Source of the DNA: an uncultured Oxalobacter sp.
GTDB lineage: Bacteria; Pseudomonadota; Gammaproteobacteria; Burkholderiales; Burkholderiaceae_D
Length of the DNA: 17,928 bases
NCBI GenBank assembly: GCA_934401755.1
Contig: CAKRSU010000033.1
Location: 1 to 17,928, forward strand
Direction: 5' to 3'
Part shown: positions 1 to 6,229 of the stretch, in pieces
Position numbering within the stretch: the first letter of the stretch is position 1
Layout: each line of letters starts with the position of its first letter
Translations under genes and position numbers: made by a program
Notes under the pieces: model-generated
Databases searched by the model: none
The model's input: only the letters and a program-made list of their open reading frames with translations
What the model was told of the DNA's origin: nothing

Positions 1-566
1 GGGAATGTTCCTTTTCTTGGCTTGGAATGGATTTCCCTTAGGCATAACATGTTTTTGATGTTGTGCCTATTTTTTTGGCATTTCCCCTCTTTTTGAGGGA
101 GAGCCCCTAATGCTTCAAAAACCACCAACATCCTCTGATAACAACCTATAATCGGATAATGGGTATTCAAATCTCTGCCTTTAAATTCATCAAATCGCTT
201 CAAATTATCGATGATAAAATGTGCAATATTGAACTGCTCAGACTCCTCATTACCATCAAATCCAGGAAATTTTGTTTTTGGATATTCTTTCTTAATTTCT
301 TCTTGCTCTACTGATGACAATTGGAAAATAGCACTTTCAATCTGCCGCCACATTTCCAATATGCAAAATACCTCATTAACATTTTTTGGCAGAGGTTCTC
401 CCTTGAAAAGATGATATTTCATCGGAATTCCCCAAGAATGACCACTACAAACAGCAGATTCTATGAAGGAAGGATCAAATGATATTTCATTTCCTTTCGA
501 TTCAAGCACCTTCATTACATCACAGAGCATCAACACAATCAATTTCTGTTCTTCAGAAAATTTCAT
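1..566 (-). CDS. YfbU-family protein, open at left edge
   Basis: The protein begins MKFSEEQKLI and is readable for 188 codons with no stop before the window edge. From memory of the E. coli YfbU (UPF0304) sequence, the family pattern is recognisable. It has an N-terminal helix (residues 3-22), an EMW segment near 71-73 matching the family EMY, FPGFDGNEESE at 100-110 matching the family GFD block, and CYQRMLVVFEA at 142-152 matching the family YQRMLNVWHA. E. coli YfbU is about 164 residues, so the conserved part is complete by about residue 158. The remaining frame runs through a terminator hairpin, which suggests that the native C-terminus was replaced or that the gene was cut by a rearrangement. 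An AAGGAA ribosome site lies a few bases before ATG 566. YfbU was reported among E. coli proteins linked to MazF-induced death; its biochemical role is unknown. The family call is fairly confident, the true 3' end is not. Confidence 0.72.
   Translation of the reverse strand, partial: MKFSEEQKLIVLMLCDVMKVLESKGNEISFDPSFIESAVCSGHSWGIPMKYHLFKGEPLPKNVNEVFCILEMWRQIESAIFQLSSVEQEEIKKEYPKTKFPGFDGNEESEQFNIAHFIIDNLKRFDEFKGRDLNTHYPIIGCYQRMLVVFEALGALPQKEGKCQKNRHNIKNMLCLREIHSKPRKGTF
35..86 (+). terminator. Rho-independent terminator, left copy of inverted repeat element
   Basis: Positions 39-50 pair with 58-69 to give a 12-bp stem (one G-U wobble) around a 7-base loop. Seven T residues follow at 70-76, a textbook plus-strand terminator. 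It would end a plus-strand gene lying left of the window. The whole element, including GCATTTCCC beyond the T-tract, recurs in inverted orientation at 2014-2063. It overlaps the 3' part of the YfbU-family reading frame on the other strand. Confidence 0.8.
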
Positions 567-601
567 AACAATTCCTTTTTTTATTTTAGAATATTTAAAG
601 A

Positions 602-617
602 CCCCGCATCTGCGGGG
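602..617 (-). terminator. GC-rich hairpin, probable terminator of the XRE/ImmA operon
   Basis: A perfect 6-bp stem CCCCGC/GCGGGG encloses a 4-base loop. Read on the minus strand it starts 21 bases after the stop codon of the 38-residue ORF and is followed by TCTTTAAAT, a weak T-rich tail. It sits between that ORF and the YfbU-family gene. It may therefore terminate the upstream operon, or only attenuate transcription into yfbU. The tail is poor, hence moderate confidence. Confidence 0.5.
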
Positions 618-637
618 ACGAAAGCTTACATCAAGAT

Positions 638-754
638 CTATTTCCTGATGTAGATTTTGAACGGTTTTTTCTTAGCATGAATGACACGACCATCTCTGGT
701 TGTAGTCTTCCAACGAAGAACAAACGTACCTTTCTTATCAACGTAGTAATACAT
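638..754 (-). CDS. Small basic hypothetical protein (38 aa)
   Basis: ATG at 754 opens a 38-codon frame encoding MYYYVDKKGTFVLRW followed by a lysine/arginine-rich tail ending KKPFKIYIRK. The product is strongly basic with alternating aromatic and charged residues, unlike a random frame. The start overlaps the stop of the preceding 57-codon ORF by 17 bases, the same overlap seen between the XRE and ImmA genes upstream. A GC-rich hairpin follows the stop. The ribosome site is weak (AAGAG), so translation may depend on coupling. No family is recognised. It could be a small nucleic-acid-binding or accessory protein, but that is only inferred from charge. Confidence 0.5.
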   Translation of the reverse strand: MYYYVDKKGTFVLRWKTTTRDGRVIHAKKKPFKIYIRK

Positions 755-911
755 TTAACTCTTTTAAAAAAGGGATTGCCATCACTTGCCAATCTGGACA
801 ATAGGAACGTTTTCTTGTATAAAGAGAGACGATTTTACGTTTGACATCCCTGCTGTTGAATGCGGATGGAAAACATTCATGATGGTACTGCGCCAACAGT
901 TCCATCACCAT
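738..911 (-). CDS. Small hypothetical protein (57 aa) downstream of ImmA
   Basis: ATG at 911 (alternative ATG at 905) opens a 57-codon frame. It begins MVMELLAQYHHE and contains RDVKRKIVSLYTRKR, a CPDW segment and a hydrophobic C-terminal helix ending LKELNVLLR. It lies in the same frame as the ImmA-family gene, seven codons beyond that gene's TAA stop, and so could be a decayed C-terminal extension or a separate cistron. No clear Shine-Dalgarno sequence precedes either ATG. The stop overlaps the start of the 38-residue ORF by 17 bases. The residue mix (aromatic, basic, cysteine) looks protein-like, but no family is recognised. Confidence 0.45.
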   Translation of the reverse strand: MVMELLAQYHHECFPSAFNSRDVKRKIVSLYTRKRSYCPDWQVMAIPFLKELNVLLR

Positions 912-914
912 ATC

Positions 915-948
915 AAGGAGCTTGCTATGTTACAGTAGCGAGCTCCTT
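915..948. other. Stable hairpin spanning the ImmA stop codon
   Basis: Positions 915-927 pair with 936-948 (13-bp stem with one G-U type pair, 8-base loop). On the minus strand the 5' arm is the last codons of the ImmA gene, and its TAA stop (930-932) is in the loop. The run TTTTCTC follows on the plus strand, so it resembles a plus-strand terminator. On the minus strand it has only TT after the stem, so there it may act as an attenuator or RNA-stability element between ImmA and the small ORFs. Confidence 0.6.
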
Positions 949-1529
949 TTCTCTAAAATCCCTTCCTTTCGCAAATTTTTCATACGACATTCGACTGCTT
1001 GAGATCCGACTCCACAGATCTGCATTATCAGAGATGATTCCCTTCCAAAATCCCTAAATATCTCAACAGGCATCATTATTTCAGCAGCCAAGTTATTTGC
1101 CTGCCACTCGCTATCTTCATACCATTTATGAGCACCATTCACTGTATCTCGATGAAAAGTCTGTCCATGGCAAAGAAAAATATGCGAAAACTCGTGAATG
1201 ACGGTGAACCTTGAAAAAGGATCATCGTAAGATAGTCCATCGTAAACACTTTGCCTCATAACGATGAGCTTTTTTGTGGGATCTGTGTATGCGGCAATAC
1301 CCGGCAATTGATCATCTCCAATGATATGAGGTTCGTACCCAACCTGCCGAAGTGTTTTTTCAAGCAATTTGTCGATATTGATGAAGTAACCACCCTTATA
1401 ACACCCCTCCTCTTTCAGAATTTTCCTGATAGCATCACTGTCTCTTCGCAAATCTAATTTGCTAACAGGTGCGACTTTATACCCATGAGGGCTACGCCCT
1501 GGTAAATGCTTTTCATTTATTTTTATCAT
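930..1529 (-). CDS. ImmA/IrrE family metallo-endopeptidase
   Basis: A 199-residue cytoplasmic zinc peptidase of the ImmA/IrrE (COG2856, peptidase M78) type. The metal site HEFSH is at residues 112-116 and sits in VIHEFSHIFLCH. The third ligand is probably E141 in the downstream EWQANNLAAEIMMP block, the family's usual E..AN.FA..LLMP pattern. The C-terminal segment GVGSQAVECRMKNL (173-186) matches the family's recognition-helix-like end. Members typically cleave or relieve a partner XRE repressor, as with ImmA/ImmR of ICEBs1 or IrrE/DdrO. The XRE partner is immediately upstream and overlaps this gene by 17 bases, so translation is likely coupled. The last codons form one arm of a strong hairpin. 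Family call is firm; the inducing signal is unknown. Confidence 0.92.
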   Translation of the reverse strand: MIKINEKHLPGRSPHGYKVAPVSKLDLRRDSDAIRKILKEEGCYKGGYFINIDKLLEKTLRQVGYEPHIIGDDQLPGIAAYTDPTKKLIVMRQSVYDGLSYDDPFSRFTVIHEFSHIFLCHGQTFHRDTVNGAHKWYEDSEWQANNLAAEIMMPVEIFRDFGRESSLIMQICGVGSQAVECRMKNLRKEGILEKRSSLL

Positions 1530-1887
1530 TCAGTTCATTTCTTTCAATCCAATTTTTCATATCTGGAGTAATTTTGCGCCCTTCAGATAAACGTCTGGCA
1601 AACATTGCCACTAGGTTTCTGTCACAGCCAGACAGATTTGATACTGGAACCTCTTCCAAAGTCTTATGGCACGCTTTATCCAATCCTTTTAGTTCTTCTT
1701 CAGAAATTTTTGGACGCAAAAAATCCATCGTTAATTCCATTATTTTCTGGGTCAGCTTTCTTTCGCCTAATTCAATTGAACTTAGGTATGGAGAACTAAT
1801 AGACAGTGCTTTTGCCATTTCGCGCAATGTTATTTCATGCTTCATCCTAAGCGTTCGAACGCATATTCCAAAGTCTGTCAGTCTCAT
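1513..1887 (-). CDS. XRE-family helix-turn-helix regulator
   Basis: A 124-residue protein with an N-terminal XRE/Cro-type HTH at about residues 8-58: LREMAKALSISSPYLSSIELGER spans the two core helices. A helical C-terminal part (60-124) ends in a charged tail. A strong AGGAGG ribosome site lies five bases before ATG 1887. As the partner of the overlapping ImmA-type peptidase, it probably represses its own operon and is the peptidase's substrate or regulator. The pair resembles ImmR/ImmA of integrative elements and XRE-COG2856 toxin-antitoxin modules. A 16-bp imperfect palindrome upstream (1957-1972) is a candidate operator. The pairing role is inferred from synteny; the HTH call is direct. 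Confidence 0.9.
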   Translation of the reverse strand: MRLTDFGICVRTLRMKHEITLREMAKALSISSPYLSSIELGERKLTQKIMELTMDFLRPKISEEELKGLDKACHKTLEEVPVSNLSGCDRNLVAMFARRLSEGRKITPDMKNWIERNELNDKNK

Positions 1888-1956
1888 TGTCGCCTCCTGT
1901 TAGTCATTTAATCCCTTTAAAAAATTAGCTCAATAGTTATCACTCCTGTTTATATG

Positions 1957-1972
1957 TTTACAATATTGCAAA
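1957..1972. promoter_or_regulatory. Candidate operator: 16-bp imperfect palindrome
   Basis: TTTACAATATTGCAAA is a near-perfect inverted repeat (one mismatched pair) about 70 bases before the start of the XRE gene, in the only upstream intergenic space. Its size and position suit a dimeric XRE repressor site. Binding is inferred, not shown. Confidence 0.4.
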
Positions 1973-2013
1973 GTATATCACAGTAAAGATAACAAACTCT
2001 ACATCAAAAAGCA

Positions 2014-2063
2014 GGGAAATGCAAAAAAATAGGCACAACACCGAAAAAATGCTGTGCCTAAGG
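2014..2063 (-). terminator. Rho-independent terminator of htpG, right copy of inverted repeat element
   Basis: On the minus strand an 11-bp stem (2060-2050 with 2040-2030, one G-U wobble) with a 9-base loop is followed by seven T residues (2029-2023). It starts 17 bases after the htpG stop. It is nearly identical to the element at 35-86, in the opposite orientation. The similarity extends past the T-tract into GCATTTCCC. Confidence 0.85.
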
Positions 2064-2076
2064 AAGAACCATTTTA

Positions 2077-3981
2077 CTATTTACTTAACAGCAAATCATT
2101 CATTAAACGGACATATTCCGCTGGATTCTCCAATGCGCCACCTTCAGCCAAAACTGCCTGACCGAATAAAAGATTGGTCCAATCATCAAAGCGATCTGTT
2201 TCATATTTTAAACGCTGAACCAATGGATGATTCGGATTAATTTCAAGAATTGGCTGAGTTGCTCTGACATTTTGTCCTGCCGCTTTAAGCATACGCTGTA
2301 AGTTGCTTGACATATCTTTTTCATCCGCAACTAAACAACAAGGTGAATCTGTCAAACGAACTGTTGTACGAACATCTTTCGCTTTCCCATCCAAAACTTT
2401 TTTCATTTTCTCAATGGTATCTTTATAATCAGAACGACTTTCCTCATTCTGTTTCTTTTCTTCCTCATCTTCAAGTTTTAGAAGATCAAGACTACCTTGA
2501 GCAACAGAAACTAGATTTTTTTCTTGGTATTCTGTTAAGAATGACAACATCCATTCATCAACACGGTCTGTAAGAATCAGGACTTCAATTCCTTTTTTCT
2601 TAAAGATTTCCAGATGTGGACTATTTTTAGCCGCATTATAATTTTCAGCCGTAATATAGAAAATACGAGTCTGCCCATCTTTCATTCTAGAAATATAATC
2701 ATCTAGAGATACATTTTGAACATCTGTATCATTATGAGTTGAGGCAAAACGGAGTAATTTTGCAATTCTATCTTTATTCGTTGGATCTTCAGCAATCCCT
2801 TCTTTTAAGACTTTACCAAACTGTGTCCAAAAAGTTGCGTATTTTTCTTTCTTTGCTGGATCATCTGAATGGGCAAGATCTTCTAACATGGCAAGAACTC
2901 GACGAGTTGAACCTTCTCTGATCATTTTTACATCACGAGATTCTTGCAAAATTTCACGCGAAACATTTAACGGTAAATCACTCGAATCAATAATCCCACG
3001 AACAAAACGCAAATAAAATGGCAACAACTGTTCAACATCTTCCATAATGAAAACGCGTTTAACATACAGTTTTAAACCATTACGCTGTTTACGATCCCAA
3101 AGATCCATCGGGGCTTCTTTTGGAATATAGAGCAACTGACTATACTCTGTTCGCCCTTCTACTTTATTATGAGTCCAAACGAGTGGATCGTTAAAATCAT
3201 GGGAAATATGTTTATAGAATTCCTTATACTGTTCATCAGTAATTTCCGATTTATTACGTGCCCATAATGCATTGGCCTGATTAACCGTAATATATTCTGA
3301 TGTTGTTTTGGTTTCTTTCTTTTCAGGATCCCATTCTTCTTTTAGCATTTGGATCGGCAAAGAAATATGATCAGAATATTTGCGAATAATATTCTGTAAT
3401 TCCCAATTATTCAGGAAACTTTCTTCCCCTTCTCTTAAATGCAAGATAATATCGGTTCCGCGAGTTTCTTTTTCAATATTTTCGACACTAAAACTTCCAG
3501 TTCCATCTGATTCCCAACGCACGGCTTGATTTGAAGGTAATCCTGCTTTACGACTTTCAACCGTGATTTTATCAGCGACAATAAATCCTGAATAAAAACC
3601 GACCCCGAACTGGCCAATAAGTGCATCATTTTTTTTCTGATCGGCAGATAGACGCGATAGAAACTCTTTCGTTCCTGATTTTGCAATCGTTCCCAAATTA
3701 TTAATTGCATCTTCGCGACTCATTCCAATACCATTATCTGAAATAGTGATGGTGCGAGCATCTCGATCAAAACTAATACGAATTCTTAGCTCTGTATCTC
3801 CAGCCATCAATTCTGGTTTATCCAACGCTTCATAGCGAAGACGATCAATTGCATCGGATGCATTAGAAATCAATTCACGCAGGAAAATCTCTTTATTCGA
3901 GTAAAGTGAATGGATCATTAAGCGCAATATTTGCTGCACTTCCGTTTGAAAACCCATTGTTTGTTTTTCTGTATCTGCCAT
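2077..3981 (-). CDS. htpG: Molecular chaperone HtpG (bacterial Hsp90)
   Basis: A complete 634-residue Hsp90, close to the usual 620-640 of gammaproteobacterial HtpG. The N-terminal GHKL ATPase domain shows [14 protein letters not shown] (36-49, with catalytic-type E36 and N40), DNGIGM (82-87) and GQFGVGFYS (123-131). The middle domain carries the catalytic-arginine block [14 protein letters not shown]. The C-terminal domain supplies dimerisation. The protein is cytosolic and refolds or holds client proteins during stress, usually together with DnaK. GGGAA precedes the ATG as ribosome site. A sigma-32-like promoter is seen 46-72 bases upstream and a strong terminator follows, so it is a monocistronic heat-shock gene. 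There are no frame problems. Confidence 0.98.
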   Translation of the reverse strand: MADTEKQTMGFQTEVQQILRLMIHSLYSNKEIFLRELISNASDAIDRLRYEALDKPELMAGDTELRIRISFDRDARTITISDNGIGMSREDAINNLGTIAKSGTKEFLSRLSADQKKNDALIGQFGVGFYSGFIVADKITVESRKAGLPSNQAVRWESDGTGSFSVENIEKETRGTDIILHLREGEESFLNNWELQNIIRKYSDHISLPIQMLKEEWDPEKKETKTTSEYITVNQANALWARNKSEITDEQYKEFYKHISHDFNDPLVWTHNKVEGRTEYSQLLYIPKEAPMDLWDRKQRNGLKLYVKRVFIMEDVEQLLPFYLRFVRGIIDSSDLPLNVSREILQESRDVKMIREGSTRRVLAMLEDLAHSDDPAKKEKYATFWTQFGKVLKEGIAEDPTNKDRIAKLLRFASTHNDTDVQNVSLDDYISRMKDGQTRIFYITAENYNAAKNSPHLEIFKKKGIEVLILTDRVDEWMLSFLTEYQEKNLVSVAQGSLDLLKLEDEEEKKQNEESRSDYKDTIEKMKKVLDGKAKDVRTTVRLTDSPCCLVADEKDMSSNLQRMLKAAGQNVRATQPILEINPNHPLVQRLKYETDRFDDWTNLLFGQAVLAEGGALENPAEYVRLMNDLLLSK

Positions 3982-4026
3982 TTATATTCCCTTTATGGAT
4001 CACTATTTATCAATAATAGCTACAGA

Positions 4027-4053
4027 TATATGGACACTCTTATTAATTTCAAG
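4027..4053 (-). promoter_or_regulatory. Sigma-32-type heat-shock promoter of htpG
   Basis: On the minus strand CTTGAA (4053-4048) and CCATATA (4033-4027) are separated by 14 bases, matching the known RpoH pattern CTTGAA-N13-17-CCCCATNT in the -35 and most of the -10. The -10 box lies 45 bases before the htpG start. It allows htpG to be expressed independently of the kinase gene upstream. Confidence 0.7.
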
Positions 4054-4096
4054 TCCCAATGTTTCAGATGGCCAATAAGCCTACCTGCCATATTTA

Positions 4097-5431
4097 TTAT
4101 TTAACAGGATTTTCCATGGTTATCGTAAAAATGGTCCCCTTTCCTTCAATAGAATCCATTGCAATTTGCCAATCTAATATCGCGCATATACGCATTGCTA
4201 TCGCCAGACCTAATCCATATCCCACTTTGCCTGAATTTTCCATGACAGATCCCCGATATCCAAAATCAAAAATATGCTCTTTATCATGGATTGAAATACC
4301 AACACCGGTATCTTCAATGCTTACTTTCGTTTCACTTAATGAAACAATAATGCCACCTGTTTCAGTATATCGGATCGCATTCATAACAAGATTAGTAAAT
4401 AATGCCGACACTAATACAGCGTTGTACTGTTTTGCACCTGAAACTTTAGGAAATACAACATCTTCTCCAGTCCGCCACACCATTTCATTAGAATCGGTAT
4501 AAATGAGACTAAGGCCCTTCGCTTTTGCTTCTTCCTGCCAGATGGGCAACATTTCTTCAATAATTTCTGCAACCGTTGCCACTCTTCCTGTTTTATTGCC
4601 CCCACCTCGAGAAATATTTAAAAAAACTTCCAAGAGCTCATTCATCCGAGAAGATGTCCTTTTTGCTCTTTGTACAATTGCTTTTTGGCGATCCGTTAAA
4701 TTATTGGCATTCTCCAATAACTCAATAGACATCCCAATGACGGTCAATGGCGTACGAAGCTCATGACTGACTTCAGAAGCAAATCGACGTTCACTTTCCC
4801 ACAATCGAGTCAGCCGTTGAGTTAATGATTGAAAACTAGCTGCTAATTCTCCAATTTCATTATTTTCCCATTGTCCAGAAAATAATCGGTCATCAAAAAT
4901 GCCTTCTTGTAACTTCCGTTCCAATCCTCTTGTCTCTATCAGCAAACGATCAAGCGGTTCAAAAGACTTACGAATGGCCCAAAAACCAATACCAAATGCG
5001 ATTAACATAACAACCCCAAGAAGAATAATGCCTCTCATCAGTTGTTGATGTTCCCAGTTCTCAAAATCTTCCTGTAGGCGCGTTAAAACATAACGCTTGC
5101 CATTTACAGTTTTGATATAAACATGCAATTCTTCATCATCAATATATTCGCTATAGCCTTCCGGCAGATTTTTAAACTGATAAGGAATAGGTCGAATGGG
5201 ATCATTTTCAATATAAAGTTCTGTTAATGCATCAAGCTTAGGTTGTTCTCCTTTTGCCAGATCATCGTCAATAGATTCCATTAGTATGCTATCTAAAGTC
5301 GATGTCATTAGCATGGCTTCCGTGTTGAGCTGAATATAAATCATGCATCCACTATAAAGCGCCGCTAAAACTAATGCCGTTATGGCATAAAACAATGCAA
5401 ATTTTGCTTTAATTGTTTGAAACCACTTCAT
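4097..5431 (-). CDS. Two-component sensor histidine kinase (PmrB/QseC-like)
   Basis: A 444-residue inner-membrane kinase. I start it at the ATG encoding MKWFQTIKAKF (5431), ten bases after the regulator's stop. A longer frame from 5467 would overlap the regulator by 26 bases and add a charged, atypical leader. Layout: membrane helix at about 11-34, periplasmic sensor of about 100 residues, second helix at about 133-154, HAMP, then the H-box FASEVSHELRTPLT with phospho-acceptor H223. The N-box is LFTNLVMNAIRYTETG, followed by DTGVG and GYGLGLAIA ATP-binding boxes. It is co-transcribed with the OmpR-type regulator. The divergent eptA genes suggest an envelope or cationic-peptide stress sensor like PmrB. 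The periplasmic part is acidic (DDD, DDEE), which could fit metal or cationic-ligand sensing, but this is inference. Confidence 0.93.
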   Translation of the reverse strand: MKWFQTIKAKFALFYAITALVLAALYSGCMIYIQLNTEAMLMTSTLDSILMESIDDDLAKGEQPKLDALTELYIENDPIRPIPYQFKNLPEGYSEYIDDEELHVYIKTVNGKRYVLTRLQEDFENWEHQQLMRGIILLGVVMLIAFGIGFWAIRKSFEPLDRLLIETRGLERKLQEGIFDDRLFSGQWENNEIGELAASFQSLTQRLTRLWESERRFASEVSHELRTPLTVIGMSIELLENANNLTDRQKAIVQRAKRTSSRMNELLEVFLNISRGGGNKTGRVATVAEIIEEMLPIWQEEAKAKGLSLIYTDSNEMVWRTGEDVVFPKVSGAKQYNAVLVSALFTNLVMNAIRYTETGGIIVSLSETKVSIEDTGVGISIHDKEHIFDFGYRGSVMENSGKVGYGLGLAIAMRICAILDWQIAMDSIEGKGTIFTITMENPVK

Positions 5432-5441
5432 TACTTTTCTT

Positions 5442-6113
5442 TCAGTCTTCTCTAAGTGTCCAACCAAATCCTGCTACTGTTTTCAACATACTTTTTTCAA
5501 ATGGTAAATCTAAGGCAACACGCAATGAATGGATATGAGTACGTAAACTATCGCTATCTGGACGATTATCCCCCCAAAGTTCATTTTCAATTTCTTCTCG
5601 AGAGACAACGGAAGGACTTTTCAACATTAATATTTTTAATATCTGAAATGCTTTAGGATTCAGTTTTATTAAAACGTCGCCACGTTTCACGGTGTAACTA
5701 TCCAAATTCATTTCAATATCTGCGACATGCAAAACATGCCCTGCTGTTTTTTGAGAACGTTTTAGAATTGCTTGGATACGCAAATTCAATTCTGCTAATG
5801 AAAAGGGTTTAACTAAATAATCATCCGCCCCCTTAGACAATCCTTCAATACGATCTTGCACTGTATCCCGTGCGCTCAAAAAAAGCACGGGTGTATCATT
5901 TCCTCGACTACGTAATTCATGACAAAGGGTAAACCCATCCATTCCTGGCAACATAACATCTAAAACAATTAAATCGTACCGATTAAGTGTCAATAGCGCT
6001 AATGCTTTTAACCCATCATCAATATTGTCAGTTTCATATCCTTTTGCCTCAAGATAATCTACCAAATTAAATCGAAGATCTTGGTTATCCTCAACGATAA
6101 ATATTTTCTGCAT
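5442..6113 (-). CDS. OmpR/PhoB-family response regulator (PmrA/QseB-like)
   Basis: A 223-residue regulator. The receiver domain (1-115) has acidic pocket E8-D9, phospho-acceptor D52 in LDVMLPGMDG, S80 and K102 in VKPF. The C-terminal winged-helix DNA-binding domain (about 125-220) includes REEIENELWG and the recognition region SLRTHIHSLR, ending with the usual KTVAGFGWTL. It forms an operon with the kinase. The gene is divergent from a membrane protein and two phosphoethanolamine transferases, the arrangement expected of a PmrA-type regulator. Direct repeats TTTAAC with 11-bp spacing lie 12-28 bases before its start and may be its own binding site. Ribosome site is weak (AGAG). Confidence 0.95.
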   Translation of the reverse strand: MQKIFIVEDNQDLRFNLVDYLEAKGYETDNIDDGLKALALLTLNRYDLIVLDVMLPGMDGFTLCHELRSRGNDTPVLFLSARDTVQDRIEGLSKGADDYLVKPFSLAELNLRIQAILKRSQKTAGHVLHVADIEMNLDSYTVKRGDVLIKLNPKAFQILKILMLKSPSVVSREEIENELWGDNRPDSDSLRTHIHSLRVALDLPFEKSMLKTVAGFGWTLRED

Positions 6114-6124
6114 ATTTATTCTCT

Positions 6125-6161
6125 TTTAACCGTTTTTTAACGCCTGTCATTTCTGCTTAAC
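6125..6161. promoter_or_regulatory. Candidate response-regulator box: TTTAAC direct repeats
   Basis: TTTAAC occurs at 6125-6130 and 6136-6141, exactly 11 bp apart, and CTTAAC recurs at 6156-6161. PmrA/QseB-type regulators bind paired YTTAAK-like half-sites with one-helical-turn spacing. The position between the regulator gene and the divergent membrane/eptA genes suits joint control. The last base differs from the PmrA consensus, so assignment is tentative. Confidence 0.45.
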
Positions 6162-6180
6162 GCAGCATTCACAATGAATT

Positions 6181-6193
6181 GCCCTATTAGGGC
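6181..6193. promoter_or_regulatory. 13-bp perfect palindrome GCCCTATTAGGGC
   Basis: Two 6-base arms flank one central base, 37 bases before the membrane-protein start. It could be an operator for a dimeric regulator or, in RNA, a small 5'-leader hairpin. No regulator is assigned. Confidence 0.4.
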
Positions 6194-6229
6194 ACATAGT
6201 AACGCCATAGAGAAAATTGGAACCATGGT

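Noticed and set aside
782..847. 21-codon minus-strand frame (MSNVKSSLF...)
   Set aside because: Lies in another frame inside the better 57-codon ORF, with an unusable ribosome-site spacing.
842..870. TTGACA as a plus-strand -35 box
   Set aside because: No -10-like sequence at 16-18 bases and no supported plus-strand gene follows.
860..1057. 65-codon plus-strand frame across the ImmA 3' end
   Set aside because: No ribosome site, antisense to the ImmA gene, and its sequence is explained by the opposite strand and the hairpin.
1469..1903. 144-codon plus-strand frame opposite the XRE gene
   Set aside because: It is antisense to a gene with clear HTH and strong ribosome site, with no domain or ribosome site of its own.
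5432..5467. Longer start for the histidine kinase at 5467
   Set aside because: Would overlap the regulator by 26 bases and add a charged leader before the membrane helix; the ATG at 5431 fits family starts better.
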